Positions 45,878 to 53,319 of a stretch of 64,000 nt of DNA are shown piece after piece (the stretch's first letter is position 1; every line of letters starts with the position of its first letter). The DNA comes from Pseudomonadota bacterium (GTDB taxonomy: Bacteria; Pseudomonadota; Gammaproteobacteria; Burkholderiales; Burkholderiaceae_C): assembly GCA_021819435.1 (NCBI GenBank), contig JAKARB010000008.1:62001-126000 (forward strand), read 5' to 3'. A model generated the notes under the pieces. That model was not told the DNA's origin. It saw only the letters and a list, made by a program, of their open reading frames with translations, and did not search any database. The position numbers and the translations under genes are program-made.

Positions 45878-46873
45878 TCAGCGTGTGGCAGGGGCCGGCT
45901 TGAGTCGGGTCAGCAGGAGCGCGACCACGCCAGCAACGACGGCGCACACCAGGAAGCAAAGGTGCAGCGCGATGGCCGCCGGGATGGCCTGTGCAAGCTG
46001 GGCTGAGGCTGCTCCCAAGTTCGTGGCCATGCCAGCCCAGACGCCGGCTTCATAGGTACCGAAGCCTGCGGGGCCTTGCAGTGGCACGATGGCCGCCAAT
46101 TCTCCACCCAAAGCGCCGGCCCAGGCGACCACCACCCGGGTGTCGGCGATGCAGGCCAGCAGGATCGCGCCGGCGGCCAGCTTGACCACCCAGTTCGACA
46201 ACGTCAGCAGCCATGCTGCGGCCCGATGGTGGGCGGATTCCAGCAAGGCGTGGCGGAGTTTGTTCAGCCACCGCCCCAGCAAACCGTCTGGCACCGATGC
46301 ATCGCTGGGATGTCGGCGGTCCCAGGCCCGCAGCGAAGCCAGGAGCACCGTCCAACCCAGCACGATGGCGATCAGACCGGCCGCACGCCAGGGCCACGGC
46401 AGGCCCGGCCACAGCACGATGCCCAGCCCGACCAACACGGTGATGTCCTGCAAACGCATCCACAGCAGGCAAGCGACGGCCCGAGCCACCGGGTAGCCCA
46501 GCTCCCGCGATGCCAGCCACGGAAAGCTGAGTTCGCCCGCGCGCATGGGCAGCAGGTTGACCGCAGCGTTGTGCATGAGGATGACCCGCAGCGCGTCGGT
46601 GCGCAGCCCCAGCCAGCGCCTCGGAGGCGCCTGGTGGTTGTCCAAGTCAAGCACTACCTGCAGGCGCGCACCCCGCAAGGCATAGCTCAGCAGCAGGCCT
46701 CCCAGCGTCAGCCCCCATGTCGTGGTGTTGGGGCGCATCAGCGCGTCCTTCGCCTGGGCCAGTGGCACGTGCTGCAGCAGCCAGCCCAGCAGGCCGAGGC
46801 CCAGCACCCAGGCCAGCACCATTTTCAGGCGCGAGCGAGGCGTGACGGCGGAAGAGGCTTCTGGGGAATTCAC
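45878..46873 (-). CDS. lysylphosphatidylglycerol-synthase-TM-like (UPF0104) membrane protein
   Basis: A 331-residue protein with about eight hydrophobic helices and the family motifs NLLPMRAGELSFPWL and a late ELAAIVPLQGPAGFGTYE. It lacks the cytoplasmic aminoacyltransferase domain of MprF, so only the flippase-like membrane part is present. In a gene run with a polyprenyl-phosphate sugar synthase and an ArnT-like enzyme it may flip the lipid-linked sugar to the periplasm. The GTG at 46873 is chosen; the frame is open to a TTG at 46915 and an ATG lies at 46822. It is the first gene of the module, just beyond the terminator of the exopolysaccharide genes. Confidence 0.8.
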   Translation of the reverse strand: MNSPEASSAVTPRSRLKMVLAWVLGLGLLGWLLQHVPLAQAKDALMRPNTTTWGLTLGGLLLSYALRGARLQVVLDLDNHQAPPRRWLGLRTDALRVILMHNAAVNLLPMRAGELSFPWLASRELGYPVARAVACLLWMRLQDITVLVGLGIVLWPGLPWPWRAAGLIAIVLGWTVLLASLRAWDRRHPSDASVPDGLLGRWLNKLRHALLESAHHRAAAWLLTLSNWVVKLAAGAILLACIADTRVVVAWAGALGGELAAIVPLQGPAGFGTYEAGVWAGMATNLGAASAQLAQAIPAAIALHLCFLVCAVVAGVVALLLTRLKPAPATR

Positions 46874-46913
46874 GAGGCGGCAGCGATCCGGCAAACCCAG
46901 GATTGTCGCGCAC

Positions 46914-46941
46914 AAAACAAAAGGCGGGCCGAAGCCCGCCT
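46914..46941 (-). terminator. rho-independent terminator after the sugar-phosphate transferase gene
   Basis: On the minus strand AGGCGGGC (46941-46934) pairs perfectly with GCCCGCCT (46929-46922) around TTCG, followed by TTTGTTTTG (46921-46913). The UUCG tetraloop adds stability. It ends the exopolysaccharide run 18 bases after the stop at 46959. Confidence 0.93.
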
Positions 46942-46958
46942 CGCGGAAGTAGGCAGCG

Positions 46959-48365
46959 TCACTGCGCGCCTTCGCGGAAGAGCACCACGCTCACGGTTTC
47001 GAACAGCACCAGCAGGTCCAGGAACAGCGAGTTGTTTTTGACGTAATACAGGTCGTACTGGTGCTTGTGCAGCGCGTCCTCGACCGAGGCGCCGTAGGCA
47101 TAACGAACCTGGGCCCAGCCAGTCACGCCCGGCTTGACGCTGTGGCGCACGTCGTAGAAGGGGATCTGGTCACGCAGTTGGGCCACGAAAGAAGGGCGCT
47201 CAGGGCGCGGCCCCACCATGCTCATTTCACCCTTGAGCACCGACAGCAACTGCGGCAACTCATCAATGCGGGTCTTGCGGATGAAACGGCCCACGCGCGT
47301 CACGCGGCTGTCGTTCTTCTTGGCCCACACGGCCACGCCGTCTTTCTCGGCATCGGTGCACATGCTGCGGAACTTCAGGCACATGAAGCCCTTGCCACCC
47401 AGGCCCACGCGCTCTTGGCTGTAGATCACCGGGCCGGCGCTTTCCAGCTTGATGGCGATGGCGGTGATCACCATGATGGGCGATGCGAGGGTCAGCAGCA
47501 GCGCGGACGTGACCACGTCGAAGACACGCTTGACCAGTGCGCGCGTGCGATCTTGTGCAAAACCACGGCCATACACAAGGAAGCTGGCCTTCAGGCTGTC
47601 GACAGGCACCTCACCGGTGGTCTGCTCGTAAAAGGTGGCCAGGTCCATCACAGGGATGCCCTGGATGCGGGCTTGCAGCAACTGATCCATCGGGACGTTG
47701 CCGCCGCGCTGTTCCTTCACGGCCACGATGATCTGGTTGATGTCGTGCTTGTTGACGATGTCGTCAATGGAGGTGTCGCGCGAGAAAATGTTGAAGCGCT
47801 TGTCATCGCCCGGCAGCACCGACTGGCCAGCGGGATAGAACCCGACCACCGAGTGGCTGGTGCGGCGGCGCGACTTCAGGTCGGCGGCCACGGCGTGGGC
47901 CTCGTTGCCGGTGCCAACGATCAGCACGCGCTGCTGAACCAGCGAGCCGTGCCATGCGGTCAGCAGCAGGCCGCGCACCAGCACCAGGCCGACCATGAGG
48001 TAGGCGATGGCGAAACCCATGAGCTGAGGCGCCTGCGTGCCGTCAACCAGGGTCTTGACCGCGAGGTGGTAGGCGATGGGGGCGCCGATCAGGCACCCGA
48101 GCACGGCGCGGCCCAGTTTGGTGCGGGCGGTGTGGCGGGTGGCGCCTTGGCGGTAGACACCCACGAGGCCGCAGTGCAGCGGAATCAACAGAGCGAAGCC
48201 GAGGCCGGAGCGCAGCACGGTGGAGACACCCAGCGCATCCCCGTCACCATAAAAATGCGCGAGTGTGAGCACGCCCAGCATGATCGCCAGGAAGCTGGTG
48301 AGGCTGTCCGCGATCAACTCGGCCAGGGTGGCCATCGAAATGTGGTGTTGGAAAACCCGCAGCAT
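46959..48365 (-). CDS. undecaprenyl-phosphate sugar phosphotransferase, XrtA/EPS-locus type (EpsB-like)
   Basis: Starts the polysaccharide repeat unit by moving a sugar phosphate onto undecaprenyl phosphate. The 468-residue product has four N-terminal helices (about 15-140), a CoA-binding-like Rossmann domain (VLIVGTGNEA), a fifth helix (about 275-300) and the bacterial sugar-transferase domain with KRVFDVVTSALLL, ERVGLGGKGFMCLKFRSM (in part), KTRIDELPQLL and VGPRPERPSF. This organisation matches the sugar transferase found in PEP-CTERM/XrtA-associated loci (TIGR03013 type). The ATG at 48365 (MLRVFQHHIS) with AGAGAGG upstream is the family start. Separated from the ATPase-epimerase gene by 196 bases with twin palindromes. 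Confidence 0.9.
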   Translation of the reverse strand: MLRVFQHHISMATLAELIADSLTSFLAIMLGVLTLAHFYGDGDALGVSTVLRSGLGFALLIPLHCGLVGVYRQGATRHTARTKLGRAVLGCLIGAPIAYHLAVKTLVDGTQAPQLMGFAIAYLMVGLVLVRGLLLTAWHGSLVQQRVLIVGTGNEAHAVAADLKSRRRTSHSVVGFYPAGQSVLPGDDKRFNIFSRDTSIDDIVNKHDINQIIVAVKEQRGGNVPMDQLLQARIQGIPVMDLATFYEQTTGEVPVDSLKASFLVYGRGFAQDRTRALVKRVFDVVTSALLLTLASPIMVITAIAIKLESAGPVIYSQERVGLGGKGFMCLKFRSMCTDAEKDGVAVWAKKNDSRVTRVGRFIRKTRIDELPQLLSVLKGEMSMVGPRPERPSFVAQLRDQIPFYDVRHSVKPGVTGWAQVRYAYGASVEDALHKHQYDLYYVKNNSLFLDLLVLFETVSVVLFREGAQ

Positions 48366-48493
48366 GTGGAGCCTCTCTGTCGCGCCGTTTTGCACAGGCA
48401 GGGCCTGCAACGAATGACCCGCTTTGGTAAGATTTTGTAAGGCCCTGATTTTCGGCGGGATGGAGGCGTGCCAATATCCTCCGTTCGTGGGGG

Positions 48494-48512
48494 ACCCCTG
48501 GACATTAGGGGG
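48494..48512. repeat. CCCCT-N7-AGGGG palindrome, copy 1
   Basis: ACCCCT (48494-48499) and AGGGGG (48507-48512) flank a 7-base centre, GGACATT. One of two near-identical interrupted palindromes in the gap between the sugar transferase and ATPase-epimerase genes, about 130 bases upstream of the transferase start. Confidence 0.65.
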
Positions 48513-48537
48513 ATCAGTGTGGCTTTGGTCACGACTT

Positions 48538-48556
48538 ACCCCTTTTGGTTAGGGGT
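48538..48556. repeat. CCCCT-N7-AGGGG palindrome, copy 2
   Basis: ACCCCT (48538-48543) and AGGGGT (48551-48556) flank TTTGGTT. The centre lies 44 bases from that of copy 1, about four helical turns. It begins 5 bases after the ATPase-epimerase stop on the minus strand but has no T run on that side, so it is not a standard terminator. Confidence 0.65.
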
Positions 48557-48561
48557 TTGAC

Positions 48562-50724
48562 CTAGGGTTGTGTGGCGCGAGGTTGTCGCTGTTTCCACCA
48601 TGCGGCAAGGTGATCGGCCGTGCGCTGGGCCGACAGCCCGTCCCAGAACTTGGGCAGGCGACCCTTTTTGCCTCCCCCTCGGATGACCTCGGCGACAGCT
48701 CGGTGAATGAGGCTGCTGTTGCGACCCACGGCGATGTTGGTGCCTTGCTCGACCGTGATACGCCTTTCGGTGTAGTTGTTGAGGGTCAGGCAGGGCACGC
48801 CGAGGATGGTGGCTTCCTCCTGAACGGCCGACGAATCGGTCAGCACGCAGGCGGCGGTCCCGATCAGCCCCATCATCTTGAAGTAGGGGATGATCGGCAG
48901 CAGTCCGATCTGGTTGGGCGAGGCACCCTCCAAAACATGGTTTTCCTCGATCCAGGCCCGGGTGGCATCGGTCATTGGCCAGATCAGCGGCATGTCTCGC
49001 GCAACCGATTTCAGCGTGATCACCAGTTCCAGCAGTGCTTCCGCGTTCTGGGCGATGCCCTGATCCTGGAGGTAGACCACGGCGTAGCCTCGGCCAGCCT
49101 TGAGCAACTCCGGCGACTGGTTGAACTGCCTCAAGGTGTATTTGGGCGGTGCGGCCTGGGACAGCATGGCGCGCATCGTGTCCATCATCAGGTTGCCCAC
49201 GAAAACCACCCGGTCGGCGGGGATGCCTTCGCGCGTGAGGTTGTCGTGCGCCACCCATTCAGAGGTCAGCAGCAGGTCGGCCATGTGATCGCTCATCATG
49301 GCGTTGATCTCCTGGGGGCGGCTGCGGTCAAAACTGCGTAGGCCCGCCTCCAGGTGCAGCATCGGGATGCCCTGTCTATGCGCGGCCAGCCCCGCAGCCA
49401 GGGCAACGTCTTCCCCACCCTGAACAATGACCGCAGCAGGCCGGTACTCGTGCAGCAGGTGATCAATCTGGCGCATCGCGTCAGCTGTTTGCGCGATCGG
49501 CGAACCGCTGGGCAAGCGGATGGCCACGTCCGGCGCGGCCAGGCCCATGTGTTCACACCATTCGGACGTCAGCTCGAAGCGTCCCGGGGCGTCGATCAGG
49601 AGGGTGCGCAGCGGAGGCAGATCCTCGCGGCTGAGAAAGGCGCGTTGCAGGGCGGCTGCGCGAACGCAGCCTGCGCGGGACGCCGTAACCATCAACACGT
49701 GGGGAAGCGCATCGGCACCCGATCGGCTGTACTGCGGCGTGGCGAACTGAGGCTGCAGTGGCGCTTGGATCACGTTGTCGGTGAGCGTGACCATGCTCGC
49801 GTTGGCGTTCCCAGGCTGGTACCCCGAGGGGGCCAGCTGGGGCTCGCGAGCCTGGCTCGGTGACAAGGGGGCCATGCCAGAGCCCGCAGGTGCGGGGCTG
49901 GGAGTCACCTCACCGATCTCGGCACGGATCTCCAATGCGACGCGGGCGATGTCGGCTGCGGTGACGATGTGCCCTTCTGCCAGGAAGGTGGCCAGCAGCA
50001 CCCGGTTGCACAGCAAGTTGATGCGGCGGGGGATGCCGGACGTCCACTGGTAAATCTCGTCGAAGGCGTCGTCGTCAAAGTGCGGGTTGTCCTGCCAGCC
50101 GACCTTGTGCAGGCGGTGCTCGATGTAGCGGCGTGTCTCCTCCCGGTCCATCGGGCCGAGGTGGTAGGACGCGATCACGCGCTGGCGCAACTGCTCCAGG
50201 CTGCGCGAGAGCAGCATGTCGCGCAACTCTGGCTGGCCAATGAGGAAGCTCTGCAGCAGCGCTTGATTGCCGAACTGGAAGTTCGAGAGCATGCGCAGTT
50301 CTTCGATGGCGTCGCGGCTGAGGTTCTGTGCCTCGTCGACGATCAGCACGGCGCGCTTCTTTTGCGTGGCCAGCAGTGTGAGATAGGCCTCCAGCGATGC
50401 GATCAGCTCGGCCTTGGTCTGCCCCTTGACGGGCACGCCGAAGGCAGTGAGCGCCGAGCGCAGCAGGTCGCCAGCCTCGAGCTGGGTGCTCACCAGCTGT
50501 GCGGCCACGACCTTCTCGTTGTCGATGTCGCTGAGCAGGGTCCGCACCAGCGTGGTCTTGCCCGCGCCGATGTCGCCCGTGACAACGATGAAGCCCTCGG
50601 CCTGATAAAGGCCGAATTTCAGGTAAGACAGGGCGCTGTTGTGCCCCCGGCTGTCGAAGTAGAAGCTGGGGTCTGGGTTGAGCAGAAAGGGGGCGCCGTT
50701 CAGGCCGAAGTACGACTCGTACAT
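48562..50724 (-). CDS. fusion of XrtA-associated AAA ATPase and UDP-GlcNAc-2-epimerase-like domain
   Basis: A 720-residue two-domain protein. Residues 1-275 are an ExeA/GspA-like AAA ATPase of the type found in PEP-CTERM/XrtA polysaccharide loci (TIGR03015 type): MYESYFGLNGAPF, Walker A GDIGAGKT at 50-57, Walker B LIVDEAQ around Asp130-Glu131. A Pro/Ser/Gln-rich linker (276-340) joins it to a WecB-like domain (341-718). That domain keeps HLEAGLRS (Glu459), Glu472 and the TDSSAVQEEA/TER nucleotide-binding segment. It has lost the N-terminal GTRPE, the G-D-T (now Q-G-G-E-D at 435-439), the HRxEN (now around Y551-Q555) and the P-x-H-P motif. Elsewhere the two are separate genes. It lies 10 bases after the beta-barrel gene. 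Confidence 0.88.
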   Translation of the reverse strand: MYESYFGLNGAPFLLNPDPSFYFDSRGHNSALSYLKFGLYQAEGFIVVTGDIGAGKTTLVRTLLSDIDNEKVVAAQLVSTQLEAGDLLRSALTAFGVPVKGQTKAELIASLEAYLTLLATQKKRAVLIVDEAQNLSRDAIEELRMLSNFQFGNQALLQSFLIGQPELRDMLLSRSLEQLRQRVIASYHLGPMDREETRRYIEHRLHKVGWQDNPHFDDDAFDEIYQWTSGIPRRINLLCNRVLLATFLAEGHIVTAADIARVALEIRAEIGEVTPSPAPAGSGMAPLSPSQAREPQLAPSGYQPGNANASMVTLTDNVIQAPLQPQFATPQYSRSGADALPHVLMVTASRAGCVRAAALQRAFLSREDLPPLRTLLIDAPGRFELTSEWCEHMGLAAPDVAIRLPSGSPIAQTADAMRQIDHLLHEYRPAAVIVQGGEDVALAAGLAAHRQGIPMLHLEAGLRSFDRSRPQEINAMMSDHMADLLLTSEWVAHDNLTREGIPADRVVFVGNLMMDTMRAMLSQAAPPKYTLRQFNQSPELLKAGRGYAVVYLQDQGIAQNAEALLELVITLKSVARDMPLIWPMTDATRAWIEENHVLEGASPNQIGLLPIIPYFKMMGLIGTAACVLTDSSAVQEEATILGVPCLTLNNYTERRITVEQGTNIAVGRNSSLIHRAVAEVIRGGGKKGRLPKFWDGLSAQRTADHLAAWWKQRQPRATQP

Positions 50725-50734
50725 GCGTGATGCC

Positions 50735-52321
50735 TCAGAAGCGGTGCTCCAGCCGAATGTTGGCGCTGTTGATTTCGGTGCGGGCGTCGTCCGGCGAGGT
50801 CACGGAAGTGGCCGTGCTGCGCAGCATGCTGACGCCGCCTTCGATCACTGTCCAAGGCGACAGCCTGATGCCCAGCCCCAGGGTCCAGAGCCATTCGCGC
50901 CGAGAAACGCCGAGTGCGTCTCGTGCTCGGCTCCAACGCAGGCCCGCAGACGGTGTCACATCCGGTGTCAGGCGGTACGAAATGGTTGCGCCGTTGTAGC
51001 GACTGCGGTCGGTTCCTGGCAGCACGCCCGGCGCGGTGAGCAGGGCGCGCGACTGGAAACGCCCCGAGGTCAGGTTCAAGGTGCTGCGCACGCCTTCGTA
51101 CGTCACACGCAGGGCGATGTTGCGTTGTTGTGTCAACGCGGAACTGGCAACTTCGTTGCGCGACGCTGTTGCTGGTGGCGCGCTGGCATCGGTGTTGCCC
51201 ACAGTGGGCGCACCAGGCGTTGTCGTGTTCACCGCACCCGAGGACGATGGGTTGGCTCCGGGGGTGGTGATGACACCCGGTGCGTTGCGGACGGTGGTCT
51301 GGGAACTAATCAGGGCGAAGGTTGTGCGGCGAAGGCTGTGCGAGAACTCTGTGTTCCAGTTCTTGCCGGACTCGTGCGATTCGTAGCGCCCGCCCAGCGT
51401 CGTGCGAGGCGTGGGATGCCAGGTGACGAGGAAGCCACTGAAAGGCCCGTCGAAGTCGCGCTCTGATGCCAGGCGGGTGCTCGCTGTCTCTTGTGTGAGC
51501 CGACGGCGGTCTCGTTCGGTGCCAGCGATCAGGCCGACCTCGAGTTCCTGATACCAGCTGTACAGCAGGGTTCCACGCAGGACGCTCTGATGGGTTTCGC
51601 CGCGTTCGTTGGTGGCGGGCAAGCTGGCGGACTGCGCTGGCGTGTCGTTGTCGGTGCGCTCGTTCAGCGAGTTGGCTTCGAGCGAGTAACCGAACGGCGC
51701 GGGCCGGCTCAGCCATGCCAATTGCGCGCTGCCGGTCCGGGTGCGTGTCGTGCGTTGTTGGTCTTCTTGGGGATCGGTGCGTTGCAAATCGCCGTTCACC
51801 CGGGCGATCACGGTCTGGCGTTCGTTCAGTCGGCGCTCCAGGTAGGGGCCGAGATGGGCGCGGGTTTCCGTGGCGGAGTTGTTGGTGCTGCCCGATGTCG
51901 AGCCAACCGAGCTGACCGATGGCTTGACTTGCTGGGCCTGCAAACTCGCATCCAGGCCCACCCCTTGTTCGGGCAGAGCCGTGCGCCAGCGGACCAAGCC
52001 ATCGGGCAGGATGCGGTTGGAATCGGTGCCCTGCAAGCGCTGCTCCACCAGCAGGCCGAAGCGGCCTTCCACGGTGGTGGTGGCGCCCTTGTGCTGGAAC
52101 AGCAGGGACGGATTGACGGTGACGATGTCTTCGGTTCGGCGCACTTGCCCAGGGGCATCACTCACGCCGTCGGCGTTATCCGTGTGCTCCAGTTTGACGC
52201 CGAGAACGGGCGTCACGCTTTGGGTGCGTGTTTGTGCTTGAGCTTCGCCATGCAGCAGCGCGCCTCCCGTCCAGAAGAGCAGGCAGGCGGCTTTCAGGGC
52301 CTCACGGTGCGTAATAGCCAT
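50735..52321 (-). CDS. outer membrane beta-barrel protein of XrtA-associated EPS loci
   Basis: A 528-residue exported protein: signal peptide to about residue 29 (EAQA-Q), then amphipathic beta strands throughout (many alternate-residue repeats, e.g. VEGRFGLLVEQRL and TLGLGIRLSPWTVIEGG) and a terminal Phe in RLEHRF, the classic outer-membrane insertion signature. It matches the TIGR03016-type barrel found in PEP-CTERM/XrtA polysaccharide loci and could be part of the export route. A Thr/Ser/Pro/Ala-rich loop lies near 355-400. The start overlaps the tyrosine kinase stop by 20 bases, so translation is coupled. Confidence 0.83.
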   Translation of the reverse strand: MAITHREALKAACLLFWTGGALLHGEAQAQTRTQSVTPVLGVKLEHTDNADGVSDAPGQVRRTEDIVTVNPSLLFQHKGATTTVEGRFGLLVEQRLQGTDSNRILPDGLVRWRTALPEQGVGLDASLQAQQVKPSVSSVGSTSGSTNNSATETRAHLGPYLERRLNERQTVIARVNGDLQRTDPQEDQQRTTRTRTGSAQLAWLSRPAPFGYSLEANSLNERTDNDTPAQSASLPATNERGETHQSVLRGTLLYSWYQELEVGLIAGTERDRRRLTQETASTRLASERDFDGPFSGFLVTWHPTPRTTLGGRYESHESGKNWNTEFSHSLRRTTFALISSQTTVRNAPGVITTPGANPSSSGAVNTTTPGAPTVGNTDASAPPATASRNEVASSALTQQRNIALRVTYEGVRSTLNLTSGRFQSRALLTAPGVLPGTDRSRYNGATISYRLTPDVTPSAGLRWSRARDALGVSRREWLWTLGLGIRLSPWTVIEGGVSMLRSTATSVTSPDDARTEINSANIRLEHRF

Positions 52322-53309
52322 AAGCCGTGCTGCCTTTCGGTCCGCGGTATTTGTTCAGGAGGCCCAGCACCAGCGGGTGGTTCTCCACCGTGGCGTAGGC
52401 CTGCTTGACGAGTGAAACAGGGGTGTTGTTGGCTTCCGTCACCAGCACAACCTGCCCCATGTGAGAAGCCAGCACCCGGGACTCGGTGGTCGACAGCAAG
52501 GGCGGGGTGTCAAAGATGATGATGCGATCTGGGTACTTGCTGGCCAACTCGGACAGCAACTGGTCCATGGCATCGCTGGCGAGCAGTTCGGTGGAGCGCG
52601 AACTGGCCGTGCCTGCGGGCAACAAGGTGAGTTTGGGGATGTTGGTGCGCAGCAGCACGTCGGGTAGCTGGGTCTGCGGTGTTTCCAGCAGATCGAGCAG
52701 GCCGTGGCTGGCCTGTACACCAATGCGTGCGAGGGCTGATGGCCGAAGCACGTCGGCTTCGACGAGCAGCACGGTGTGGTCGAGCTCCATGGCGATGCTG
52801 ATGGCCAAATTGAGCGAGGTCTGGGTCTTGCCCTCGCCGGCCATCGCGCTGGTCACCATGATGAGGTTGGCGCGGTTGGGGCGCATCGGCCCTTCTTGGC
52901 GTACGTTCTCCAGCAGCGGTCGCTTGATGATGCGGAATTCTTCTTCCAGTTGCGAACGCGGCTGACCCGGCACGAGCAGACCAGCACGCTGCATGCGCAG
53001 CAGGTCCAGGGTCACTTCGCGGCTGCGGCGTTCACCCGGGGATGCTGAGTTGGCATCAGATGCTTGGCTGTGGACGGCAGCGCGCCCTGGGGCTTGTGGC
53101 TGGGGCTGCTGCGTATTCGGCGTTGCCTGGGCGGTCGTGGCGGTTGAGCCGGTTTGCTCACCGGTGGGAGAGGCCTGCATGCCCGTGGCGGCTGAGGATC
53201 CGCCGCCGGCTTCATGGGTGGCGGGCTGCTCGGATGTTTCCTGCAGCAAGGGCACGCCCGCGCGGCGCAGTTGTTCCAGTCGTTTGGCGGCTTGTTCGAT
53301 CGTGTTCAT
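52302..53309 (-). CDS. BY-type tyrosine autokinase of XrtA-associated EPS locus
   Basis: Cytoplasmic kinase partner of the chain-length protein. The first 100 residues are Gln/Pro/Ala/Thr-rich and probably disordered. The P-loop ATPase (about 115-325) has Walker A SAMAGEGKT at 154-162, Walker A' LLVEADVLRP at 181-190 with Asp186, and Walker B IIIFDTPPLL. The C-terminal tyrosine cluster is short: Tyr330, 332 and 333 in AYGYYAP. Phosphorylation cycling of such clusters controls polymer length. It is of the TIGR03018 type. The gene starts 10 bases after the chain-length gene and overlaps the barrel gene. Confidence 0.9.
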   Translation of the reverse strand: MNTIEQAAKRLEQLRRAGVPLLQETSEQPATHEAGGGSSAATGMQASPTGEQTGSTATTAQATPNTQQPQPQAPGRAAVHSQASDANSASPGERRSREVTLDLLRMQRAGLLVPGQPRSQLEEEFRIIKRPLLENVRQEGPMRPNRANLIMVTSAMAGEGKTQTSLNLAISIAMELDHTVLLVEADVLRPSALARIGVQASHGLLDLLETPQTQLPDVLLRTNIPKLTLLPAGTASSRSTELLASDAMDQLLSELASKYPDRIIIFDTPPLLSTTESRVLASHMGQVVLVTEANNTPVSLVKQAYATVENHPLVLGLLNKYRGPKGSTAYGYYAP

Positions 53310-53319
53310 CTTCGCGACC

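Noticed and set aside
48366..48561. Sigma-54 (-24/-12) promoter before the sugar-transferase gene
   Set aside because: TGGCAC occurs on the minus strand, but no TTGC follows at the required distance.
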